From Gammaproteobacteria bacterium HGW-Gammaproteobacteria-13 (GTDB lineage: Bacteria > Pseudomonadota > Gammaproteobacteria > Pseudomonadales > Pseudomonadaceae): a stretch of 64,000 nucleotides of DNA. This document shows positions 47,801 through 54,712 of the stretch, one piece after another; positions within the stretch are counted from its first letter, which is position 1, and each line of letters opens with the position of its first letter. The translations under genes and the position numbers were made by a program. The stretch is taken from NCBI GenBank assembly GCA_002840155.1, contig PGZH01000006.1, positions 396,600-460,599 of the forward strand, read 5' to 3'. Under the pieces are notes generated by a model. It ran no database searches, was not told the origin of the DNA, and was given only the letters and a program-made list of their open reading frames with translations.

Positions 47801-48118
47801 TTCGACCAGGTGGGCCGGTTCGCACAGCCAGTCATACAGGCGCCAGCTCAGGCTGCTGGGGCTAAAAGCCGATTGCTCCGGCAGCTGGCCCAAAGCCAGG
47901 CGCGACAAGTCCCAGACAAACTTGGCCGGCAGCTGCACCTCCAGCTGCATGGCGATGCCCTGCTTGCGCGCCAGCTCCAGGGTCAACCAGCGCCCCATGC
48001 CCTGGCTCGGTACCACCACCAACGCCGGCGCAAAAGGCTCACGCATCGGCGTGGCGAGCAGCGTGGTGGCCAGCTCGCCAAGGGTTTCCAGGTCAGGGGC
48101 GTGATAAAGCGTAAGCAT
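44822..48118 (-). CDS. recC: Exodeoxyribonuclease V subunit gamma
   Basis: A 1098-residue Chi-recognition subunit; start chosen at MLTLYHAPDLETLGELA. Landmarks: VVVPSQGMGRWLTLELA near the N-terminus, VVLTPDIERYAPYIEAVFA, MVPMRSLPFRLVCLLGLDDGALPR, and ITHHHPLQPFAPGNF. At about residues 727-745 the chain reads CEGDCGRGFSRDESGP, encoded by a REP-type repeat (45903-45928) that is in frame. This segment is glycine-rich and unlike flanking conserved sequence, so it should form a surface loop if tolerated. Confidence 0.94.
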   Translation of the reverse strand: MLTLYHAPDLETLGELATTLLATPMREPFAPALVVVPSQGMGRWLTLELARKQGIAMQLEVQLPAKFVWDLSRLALGQLPEQSAFSPSSLSWRLYDWLCEPAHLVEAPRLAHYLDGGDERRRLSLAVKIADVFDQYLLYRDDWLASWERNDLLDLGPDEAWQALLWRELTKDGHPHRARLLDELLTRLYDATPIAGLPERVLVFGISSLPPHHMRVLEGLARHTQVIVFALNPCREAWGEIRDIRELARQPETNPEDWYLDVGHPLLASLGKQGRDFFDSLFSLASSEGSQEIGLYSEDAELHDASLLQALQNDILRLRTRTADERLLLREDDRSLELHVAHSPLREVEILHDQLLARFAAEPALTPDQVVVLTPDIERYAPYIEAVFAPREGVPRIPFSLADRSLRAEIPLIEAFLNLLALPDSRFAAEEILAWLEQPAIARRVGIEAEDLPLLRDWLRDAGVRWGRDATHREQLGLPADAAFTWRQGLDRLLLGFAAPPQLAGLAAPLLGDSWPLDALEGGRAQLLGRLAGFVERLTALAQSLQRPRALGEWAESLQGLIDQLFDEREAGETLLLLSKACAALKEQGDASGVERPIELALIRQQLTAALEQGSAASGFLTGAVTFCTMVPMRSLPFRLVCLLGLDDGALPRRTPAAGFDLISQKPRRGDRARRLDDRYLLLETLLSARGGLYLSYVGRDPRSNAELPPSVLVSELLDVVDLTAVCEGDCGRGFSRDESGPSEKASAYITHHHPLQPFAPGNFAGNRHAGFAAPWFHAAQRLSQAVQAPAPFASALDAPDADWLSIEPSQLIHCFKHPARYLLEQRLGLRLAQTEETLAGDEPFSVEWTSQHGLRQLALQAIEQGWSERQERAVAAASGWLPVGELGQAHWGQIRGPIRAFAPTLFDERPEDAPQPLLVDLQLAGVRIHGWLDGVTSAGLFDYRLRDLGAWELAPFWLRHLLLNCAATPEISRDSRLLSPKSEWRLGALANARELLLPWLEAYKSALCEPLPLFAKCSHGFARKWRNPGRKEPIDAARSEARVMWQGNDFMTGEGQDPWNALAFRDREALDERFEALAEQLYGPALDALQGSDEDEA
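45903..45928 (-). repeat. REP half-site embedded in recC
   Basis: The minus strand reads tgtgggaggggctttagccgcgacga, matching the left end of the palindrome at 19711-19734 at 23 of 24 comparable bases. It encodes CGRGFSRDE in the recC frame. No inverted partner is present, so only half of the palindrome is here. Confidence 0.8.
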
Positions 48119-48325
48119 CAGCGGGCATCCGTTCGGTAGCAAGCAAGGTTATCAGCTCACGCAGCCTGGCGGGATTACGCGACAGTCTGTGTCGCGCGCT
48201 GGCGCGGATGGCCAACCCCAGCTAAAGCTAAATACAGGGCCTGCGCTTCTACAAGATGAGCCTTTATAACAAGTAAAAACCACGCGTCACGCTGCAACCG
48301 GGCTGACGCGCCAGGGAGCAGCACC

Positions 48326-49972
48326 ATGCTCACCCTGCTTAATCTTCTGTCTGCCGTCGCCTTGCTGATCTGGGGCACCCATATCGTCCGTACCGGCATC
48401 CTGCGGGTATATGGCTCGCATCTGCGCAAAGTGCTTAGCCATAACGTCAGCAAGCGGCCGCTGGCCTTTGCCGCCGGCATCGGCGTTACCGCGCTGGTGC
48501 AGAGCAGCAACGCCACCGCGCTGCTGGTTACCTCATTCGTCAGCCAGGGGCTGATGGCGCTGACCCCAGCGCTGGCGATCATGCTCGGTGCGGACGTCGG
48601 CACCGCGCTGATGGCGCGGGTGCTGACCCTCGACCTGAGCTGGTTGAGCCCACTGCTGATCTTTCTCGGCGTGGTGTTCTTTCTATCGCGCAAACAGACC
48701 CGCGCTGGCCAGCTTGGCCGCGTGGCCATCGGCATGGGGCTGATGCTGCTGGCACTCGAATTGATCGTCGCCGCTGCCACGCCAATCACCCAGGAGCAGG
48801 GCATCCGCGTGCTGTTTGCCTCGCTGACTGGCGACCTGCTGTTGGATGCCCTGGTCGGCGCTTTGTTCGCGCTGATTTCCTATTCCAGCCTGGCCGCCGT
48901 GCTGCTCACCGCAACGCTGACTGGCGCCGGCTTGATCAGCCTGCCGGTGGCCATCGGCCTGGTGATTGGCGCGAATATCGGCAGCGGTGTGCTGGCCTTT
49001 CTCACCAGCAGCCTGCAAACCCCGGCAGGCCGGCGCGTGGCCCTGGGTAGCCTGCTGTACAAGCTGATCGGCCTGCTGCTGGTGATGCCCTTCCTCGACC
49101 CGCTGGCCAACTGGCTGGACAGCCTGAACTGGCGCCCCGAGGAGCTGGTGATCGCCTTCCACCTGCTCTACAACGGCCTGCGCTGCCTGTTGATGCTACC
49201 CACGGTCGGGCTGATGGCGCGCTTCTGCAACTGGCTGCTGCCGGATCGCCCGGACGAAAACGGCGTCGCCCGCCCGCGCCATCTCGACCCCACCGCGCTG
49301 GCCACACCGAGCCTGGCGCTGGCCAATGCGGTGCGCGAAACCCTACGCATCGGCGACCTGATCGAGACCATGCTCAACCATTTGCTGGAAGTGCTGCACG
49401 GTGGGCAAACCGCCCTGGGCAAGGAACTGCGCCGCCTGGATGATGATGTCGATGCGCTCTACAGCGCAGTCAAACTCTACCTGGCGCAGGTGCCGCGCGA
49501 GGTGCTGAGTGAGCACGACAGCCGGCGCTGGGCGGAGATCATCGAGCTGGCGGTCAACCTGGAGCAGGCCGGCGACATCATCGAACGCATGCTCGGCAAA
49601 GTGCAGGATCAGAAAACTGCGCAGCGCCATTCGTTTTCAGACAGCGGCCTGGAAGAACTCACCGCCCTGCACGCCCAGCTGCTGGCCAACCTGCGCCTGG
49701 GCCTCTCGGTGTTTCTCTCCGCCGACAAGGAAAGCGCGCGCCAGCTGCTGCGCGAGAAACGCCGCTTCCGCGCCCAGGAACGCCGCCTGGCCCACGCCCA
49801 TGTCAGTCGTCTGCACCATCAGGTGGTGCAAAGCATCGAAACCAGCGCCCTGCACATGGAGCTGATCGCCGATATGAAACGCCTCAACTCGCTGTTCTGC
49901 GCCAGCGCTTATGTGGTGCTGGAAAGCAGCGAGACAGGGGCTCTGCATCACGAGGACGGCGGCGCGGAGTAA
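48326..49972 (+). CDS. Na/Pi cotransporter family protein
   Basis: A 548-residue protein with an N-terminal NptA/YjbB-like sodium-phosphate transporter region (two repeats of QSS-containing helices: ALVQSSNATALLVTSF and ISYSSLAAVLLTATL) of about eight helices to residue 310. A C-terminal PhoU-like helical domain follows (about 340-545, EIIELAVNLEQAGDIIERML). It may be a phosphate exporter. A cagggag site precedes the ATG; it is divergent from recC. Confidence 0.9.
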   Translation: MLTLLNLLSAVALLIWGTHIVRTGILRVYGSHLRKVLSHNVSKRPLAFAAGIGVTALVQSSNATALLVTSFVSQGLMALTPALAIMLGADVGTALMARVLTLDLSWLSPLLIFLGVVFFLSRKQTRAGQLGRVAIGMGLMLLALELIVAAATPITQEQGIRVLFASLTGDLLLDALVGALFALISYSSLAAVLLTATLTGAGLISLPVAIGLVIGANIGSGVLAFLTSSLQTPAGRRVALGSLLYKLIGLLLVMPFLDPLANWLDSLNWRPEELVIAFHLLYNGLRCLLMLPTVGLMARFCNWLLPDRPDENGVARPRHLDPTALATPSLALANAVRETLRIGDLIETMLNHLLEVLHGGQTALGKELRRLDDDVDALYSAVKLYLAQVPREVLSEHDSRRWAEIIELAVNLEQAGDIIERMLGKVQDQKTAQRHSFSDSGLEELTALHAQLLANLRLGLSVFLSADKESARQLLREKRRFRAQERRLAHAHVSRLHHQVVQSIETSALHMELIADMKRLNSLFCASAYVVLESSETGALHHEDGGAE

Positions 49973-49985
49973 CAGCACAAGCAAA

Positions 49986-50003
49986 TTGGTCTATACCACC
50001 AAA
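49986..50003. promoter_or_regulatory. Weak GntR/HutC-like operator before plcB
   Basis: ttggtctataccaccaa contains gtctatac (49989-49996), fitting the HutC-subfamily pattern gt-N-ta-N-ac. It lies about 130 bp before plcB. A single match of this length can occur by chance. Confidence 0.25.
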
Positions 50004-50124
50004 CCTTAGTTGGGTTGAGGCAATCCAGGGCATAGGCTTTAAGTTGGAGTGCAGCATTGCAACATTTCTGCCATCAATGCTCGCTAATACTGCTCAACTC
50101 CAACAACAAAAGAGCGCCTTCCCT

Positions 50125-51114
50125 ATGAAAACCCTCACCTCCCTGGTCGTTGGTCTAGGCCTGGCTTTTAGTGCCAGCCACGCCAGCGCCTGGTCGCAAC
50201 CTACACACAAGAATATCGTCAAGGACGCCCTGGCCTTCCTCAACTCGGCGCACGCCACGCCCGAGATGAAACGCGCCTACCAGTTCTACGTCGGCGCAGC
50301 TGGCAGCGAAGCCCGCGCGGGCGAAATCCTCGGCCAGGCAGCCTACGACGTCGATGACTTCCAGGACACCCGCCTGGGCGGCTGGTGGGTCGGCTACGAG
50401 CACGCGCCGGTGTATGGCGCAGCGGCTTCGCTGGTCAACTACACCTCCTATTGGCACTTTATCAACATGGCCCGCCAGGGCGACGCCCACGGCAACGACC
50501 ACGGTGGCTACGACTACCGCTACCGCAAGGTGGACGGTAGCTGGAGCGGCGACGTTGACTGGTACGCCATGGTTTATCTGTACAACCGCGAGCTGAAGAA
50601 GAGCGACTTCGACACCACCGAAGCGCATTACCGTCAGGGCACCTACTCCAACTGGCAGACGCACTACGGCGACTTCCAGACGGCGGCCTTCCAGCCCATC
50701 GATAACCTGGCCAAGTACTGGTTCGATCAGTTCAAGAACGCGCCCTCGCTGCAGACCATCGGCTACTCACTGCACACCACCGGCGATGTCGCACAGCCGC
50801 ACCATGCCTGGGTCACTTCGGGCAATGGCCACTCCGGCTGGGAAGGCTGGGTGGACGACCACTACTTCAGCGAAGGCCTGAACAATATGGCGGCCGTGGC
50901 CAACCGGGTCGGCAGTTACGATCCGCAAAAGCCGATCCGCGATCTGCTGACCCAGACGGCCCAAGTCGCCTACCAGCGCCCCGAGCCGCTGTACGACACC
51001 AGCTACGCCACCCGCCTGCGAGTGGCCAAGGAGCTGATCCCGGAGTCCATCGCCCTCACCGTCAGCGTGCTGACCAAGGGTGCCAACACCTTCTACGGCC
51101 AGGGTGGCCTGTAA
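50125..51114 (+). CDS. plcB: Zinc-dependent phospholipase C, PlcB-like
   Basis: A 329-residue secreted protein. The signal peptide (MKTLTSLVVGLGLAFSASHASA) ends before WSQPTHKNIV, so the mature chain begins with Trp as in zinc phospholipases C of Bacillus/Clostridium, where that amine binds zinc. Further metal ligands: QAAYDVDDFQDTR, SYWHFI, and GYSLHTTGDVAQPHHAWV. P. aeruginosa PlcB (PA0026) is a phospholipase of this class needed for phospholipid chemotaxis, and the two genes that follow match PA0027-PA0028 in order. An inverted repeat gttggagt/actccaac (50043-50104) precedes the start. Confidence 0.85.
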   Translation: MKTLTSLVVGLGLAFSASHASAWSQPTHKNIVKDALAFLNSAHATPEMKRAYQFYVGAAGSEARAGEILGQAAYDVDDFQDTRLGGWWVGYEHAPVYGAAASLVNYTSYWHFINMARQGDAHGNDHGGYDYRYRKVDGSWSGDVDWYAMVYLYNRELKKSDFDTTEAHYRQGTYSNWQTHYGDFQTAAFQPIDNLAKYWFDQFKNAPSLQTIGYSLHTTGDVAQPHHAWVTSGNGHSGWEGWVDDHYFSEGLNNMAAVANRVGSYDPQKPIRDLLTQTAQVAYQRPEPLYDTSYATRLRVAKELIPESIALTVSVLTKGANTFYGQGGL

Positions 51115-51115
51115 G

Positions 51116-52366
51116 GTGCGCGGGCTTATCCAGCGCAGTTTGCTGGTACTGGGGCTGACCGGCATCTGCCTGTCGGCCCTGGGCAGCCAAGACATGCGTA
51201 TCAACGGTGAACGCCTGCCCGGCAAAAGCATCGGCCTGCTGGAGCAGGCCATGACCCGGGTCAAATTCAACACCGACCTGCACCTGCTGCGCACAGGCCT
51301 GGCGGAAAATCACCTGCTGGCCCGTGAGGTGGAAGCCGAACTGAGCGCCAAATACAGCAGCGATCTGGATGCCTTGGTCGAGCGCGAGGCGAGCAATCTG
51401 ATTGAGCAGGTCTACGGCCGCCAGTTCGACCACGATGTACGGCCCTTTCTGCGCCAGCCACAAGCGCTGAGCAGCACCCGCCTGCGCCAGGTGCTGACTA
51501 CGCAGACGCAAGGCGTGGTGCTCGATAGCCTGCAACTGAGTCCCCAACAGCAAGCCGACGCCGCCCAGGTGCAGCTAATCAGTTGGCAATTCCCCGGTCA
51601 GGCCGAACAACGCCTGAATCTGCTCGAGCTGTATCAGGGCGATAACGTACAAGGTCGAGTGGAGCTGCAGCAGGGCAACCTGGTGTACCTGGCCGAACAG
51701 GTGCGTCAGCAGGCGCTACGCGACTACCTCTGGTATCAACTCGGAGAGAAAGGCTTCAGCGCGGACGAACAAGCCGGCATCCGCCAATTGGTGCGCGACA
51801 AACTGATCCGCCACAAGTACCTGCATCAGCTTGGCCTGCACAACGACTTCCACCATGAGACCACCAGCCTGCGCGAGCGCGCCCGCCAGGTCAGCGATGC
51901 GGATGCCGAGGCCTACTACCAGCGCAATCTGCAGCTCTACCTGAACGTTGCCCAAGTGCAGGCCAGCCATATCCGCCTGGCTTATCAAGCCAGTGCCGAC
52001 CGGGTGTATGCCGAACTGCAAAAGGGCCTGAGCTTCGATGAAGCCGTGCGCCGCTACTCACTGGCCGAAAACAAGAGCCACACGCCGCCCGGCGACCTCG
52101 GCCTGATTCGCCCAGAGGATGCGCAGCTGGACTTTCTGCGCAAGACCGCCCTGCTGCAGAAGGCCAATAGCATTTCCCAGCCGATGCTGATCGACGGCGC
52201 GTTCGAGATCGTCCAGGTACGCAGTCGTGATGATCGGCAGCTGCCCCTCAGCGACCCCAGCGTGCGCTATGAGGTCAACCAGGCCGTGGCCAAGGAACAG
52301 CTGACCCAAGCCTTCCAGGCTCGCGTCGACGCTCTGCTGACCAACGCCAAGGTAGAAGGACTATGA
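51116..52366 (+). CDS. Parvulin-type peptidyl-prolyl isomerase linked to PlcB
   Basis: A 416-residue protein. I place the start at GTG 51116, directly after the plcB stop, because it gives a signal sequence (VRGLIQRSLLVLGLTGICLSALGS); an overlapping GTG at 51080 is also in frame. Residues about 40-260 resemble a SurA-like chaperone part; the parvulin domain lies at about 285-375 (VQASHIRLAYQASADRVYAELQKGLSFDEAVRRYSLAENKSHTPPGDLGLIRPED). It is probably periplasmic and could fold the phospholipase. Corresponds by order to PA0027. Confidence 0.75.
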   Translation: MRGLIQRSLLVLGLTGICLSALGSQDMRINGERLPGKSIGLLEQAMTRVKFNTDLHLLRTGLAENHLLAREVEAELSAKYSSDLDALVEREASNLIEQVYGRQFDHDVRPFLRQPQALSSTRLRQVLTTQTQGVVLDSLQLSPQQQADAAQVQLISWQFPGQAEQRLNLLELYQGDNVQGRVELQQGNLVYLAEQVRQQALRDYLWYQLGEKGFSADEQAGIRQLVRDKLIRHKYLHQLGLHNDFHHETTSLRERARQVSDADAEAYYQRNLQLYLNVAQVQASHIRLAYQASADRVYAELQKGLSFDEAVRRYSLAENKSHTPPGDLGLIRPEDAQLDFLRKTALLQKANSISQPMLIDGAFEIVQVRSRDDRQLPLSDPSVRYEVNQAVAKEQLTQAFQARVDALLTNAKVEGL

Positions 52367-52956
52367 AGGCCTGGCTCGGCATCGGCCTGCTCGGAGTGAT
52401 CACCGCGGTGACCATCGTCGTCGTGCGCACGCCCCAGGCCGACACCGCGCCAGCCGTTGCAGCACAGGCCGCAATACCGACCAGCCCGCCCATCCGCTTG
52501 CCAGAGATGCCCGCCGCCCTGCCGGCACAGCAGCCCGCTGCAATCCCAGCGCCCGCAGAAAAACCGGTGGAAGAACCGCCCAGCGAACCGCAACTGAATG
52601 CCCAGGAAGCGCAAATGCTGATTCAGCTAATGGCCGACCAAGGCGACCCACGCAGCCCGACCCTGGGCCAACTCAAACCGCGCCAACCCGCATCCGCCGC
52701 CCAGCTGGCCGACCCGACGCAGTACAGCGCATTCGAAGACCAGCAAACCCGCGACCAGATCATGGCCTACGCCAGCGGCGTGCAGCAGATCCCCGCCATC
52801 CGCGAGCGCATCGAACAAGCCGCGCAATCCGGCGAACGCAGCCCAAGCGAACTCGATGAAGCCCGCGCCGCACTGGAGCAGCTGGAAATGTTGCAGAGCA
52901 AACTGCAGAGGGAGAGGCCGGAGTTGTTGCAGGAGTCACCCCTACAAAAACCCTAA
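52363..52956 (+). CDS. Hypothetical membrane-anchored protein, third gene of plcB operon
   Basis: A 197-residue protein with an N-terminal membrane anchor (residues 3-22), a Pro/Ala-rich linker (about 25-75), and a helical, coiled-coil-prone C-terminal part (DEARAALEQLEMLQSKLQRERPEL). It overlaps the isomerase gene by 4 bp (ATGA). The architecture, a single-pass anchor and proline-rich spacer, is like lipase-foldase or TonB-type accessory proteins. Function unknown; matches PA0028 by order. Confidence 0.75.
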   Translation: MKAWLGIGLLGVITAVTIVVVRTPQADTAPAVAAQAAIPTSPPIRLPEMPAALPAQQPAAIPAPAEKPVEEPPSEPQLNAQEAQMLIQLMADQGDPRSPTLGQLKPRQPASAAQLADPTQYSAFEDQQTRDQIMAYASGVQQIPAIRERIEQAAQSGERSPSELDEARAALEQLEMLQSKLQRERPELLQESPLQKP

Positions 52957-52995
52957 ATAGTGAAAAGCAGTCACGGGAAATTTAATCAGTCTGCT

Positions 52996-53037
52996 CTAGA
53001 GAAGAGAGCGGGTAAGCCTGTCGAAGATACTGCTCAT
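52996..53037 (-). pseudogene. 5' relic of a third T6SS immunity gene
   Basis: The minus strand reads an ATG and MSSIFDRLTRSL then Leu-TAG. The 53-bp block 53001-53053 matches the region around the start of the immunity gene at 54706 almost base for base (one or two changes). After the first 12 codons homology stops at TAG. It is the remnant of a longer tandem immunity array. Confidence 0.8.
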
Positions 53038-53078
53038 GGACGATTATTGACTCATAATATTTCACTACACATCGCCAC

Positions 53079-53849
53079 TCAAAACTGCAGCACTGAGACA
53101 CTTTGCTCGCTGCACGGCAAAGTCTTTAACTTATCCAAAACCAAGCTTAGATGCCTGTCGAACTGGCTTTTGTTGGAAAAAATATAGAAAGGCCAATCAA
53201 CATATTGGTTTGAGTGCGGGCTAAGCCAAGAGGATTCAAGACAGATTATTTTTTTGGGCCTATCAATTATTACGTTATTAAACTCACTCCAGTTGTACTC
53301 GAAGGTATTGTAGTCAGTATGCATTTCTTGGAATTTCTTTGAGTTGGCTAAGCCTAGGTACAGCAGCCCCATACCACCTGGCCCGGCAAGGGCAATCAAT
53401 GCAGCCGACGGATCAAGCGCGATAATAAATATAACAGCGATAGCGGCAATAACCGTCAGCCACTTCAGGGCGATCATCCAGCCTTTGCCGGGGGACTTCC
53501 ATTCGCATACTTCAACACCTATTTCGGTAAAGCGGTAAGCAAATTTAGTTCTTTGATGAGTAGTTCCGTACACGGCTGCCATTGTTAATAAATAAAATGA
53601 CACCCCTATTACGGCCACCAATATAGACTCAGGGCTAAATAGCCCCCCCATCCACCCAAACATTATAGTCGCAAATATGAATATAACTACAAACATTCCA
53701 TTGGCAACAGTTGTATTGTAAGGCCGAGCATTTATTCTCCACTCCAACAGAGTGGGAAAATTGGCGTATTTCCACTGATGATGCTCTGGTAGCTCAATGG
53801 GTTTATTCCAAGGAAGAGCACGGGTAAGCCTATCGAAGATACTACTCAT
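53079..53849 (-). CDS. Putative T6SS immunity protein, copy A (TsiV2-like membrane protein)
   Basis: A 256-residue membrane protein that opens MSSIFDRLTRALPWNKPIELPEHH. Hydrophobic segments at about 50-68, 74-92, 126-145 and 149-170. The C-terminal 130 residues are almost identical to copy B, while the first two membrane segments differ. It is AT-richer than the chromosome. Its size, membrane topology and location directly after a VasX-like pore-former suggest it protects the inner membrane, as TsiV2 does for VasX. The immunity role is inferred from context. Confidence 0.65.
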   Translation of the reverse strand: MSSIFDRLTRALPWNKPIELPEHHQWKYANFPTLLEWRINARPYNTTVANGMFVVIFIFATIMFGWMGGLFSPESILVAVIGVSFYLLTMAAVYGTTHQRTKFAYRFTEIGVEVCEWKSPGKGWMIALKWLTVIAAIAVIFIIALDPSAALIALAGPGGMGLLYLGLANSKKFQEMHTDYNTFEYNWSEFNNVIIDRPKKIICLESSWLSPHSNQYVDWPFYIFSNKSQFDRHLSLVLDKLKTLPCSEQSVSVLQF

Positions 53850-53935
53850 GGACGATTACTGACCCGCAGTCTGGCTGATCAAAAAGCAAGCACTTGATAA
53901 GCATTTAAAAAACCATTTTCATTACACATCGCCAC

Positions 53936-54706
53936 TCAAAACTGCAGCACTGAGACACTTTGCTCGCTGCACGGCAGACTTTTTAACTTATCCAAAACTA
54001 AGCTTAGGTGCTTGTCGAACTGGCTTCTGTTGGAAAATATATAAAAAGGCCAGTCAACATATTGGTTTGAATGCGGACTAAGCCAAGAAGACTCAAGACA
54101 GATTATTTTCTTGGGCCGATCAATTATTACGTTCTTAAACTCACTCCAGTTGTACTCGAAGGTATTATAGTCAGTATGCATTTCTTGGAATTTTTTTGAA
54201 TTAGCTAAGCCTAGATACAGCAGTCCCATACCACCAGGCCCTGCAAGGGCAATCAATGCAGCCGAAGGATCAAGAGCGATAACAAATATAACGGCGATAG
54301 CGGCAATAACCGTCAGCCATTTCAGAGCAACCATCCAGATTTTGCTGGGGGCTTTCCATTCGCAAACTTCAACGCCTTGCTCGGTAAAGCGATATGAGAA
54401 TTTTGTTTTTTGATGTGTGGTACTGTAAATAGCTGCCATGGTCAGAGCGAACAGAAAAATAGTTATAAATATTCCATATACACCTGCGGCGGCAGCAACA
54501 TTAAGTATGAGCGAGACGCCTAAACAGCCAGCAAATAAAAGAAATAGAAACATGCCATTGGCAACAGTTGTATTGTAAGGACGCGCCCTTATTCGCCACT
54601 CCAACAGTGCGGGAAGATTGGCGTACTTCCAATGGTGATGTTCAGGAAGCTCAATGGGTTTATTCCAAGGAAGAGAGCGGGTAAGCCTATCGAAGATACT
54701 GCTCAT
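53936..54706 (-). CDS. Putative T6SS immunity protein, copy B
   Basis: A 256-residue paralogue of copy A with the same start and almost the same C-terminus. The membrane segment at about 51-70 (MFLFLLFAGCLGVSLILN) and the following one differ from copy A. It starts 6 bp after the effector stop, so it is the most likely cognate immunity gene. Its unit with copy A has an 857-bp period. AT-rich. Confidence 0.68.
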   Translation of the reverse strand: MSSIFDRLTRSLPWNKPIELPEHHHWKYANLPALLEWRIRARPYNTTVANGMFLFLLFAGCLGVSLILNVAAAAGVYGIFITIFLFALTMAAIYSTTHQKTKFSYRFTEQGVEVCEWKAPSKIWMVALKWLTVIAAIAVIFVIALDPSAALIALAGPGGMGLLYLGLANSKKFQEMHTDYNTFEYNWSEFKNVIIDRPKKIICLESSWLSPHSNQYVDWPFYIFSNRSQFDKHLSLVLDKLKSLPCSEQSVSVLQF

Positions 54707-54712
54707 GGATGA

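Noticed and set aside
52960-53187. 75-codon plus-strand ORF
   Set aside because: Runs through the relic and the 3' end of the immunity gene on the other strand; no ribosome site or family.
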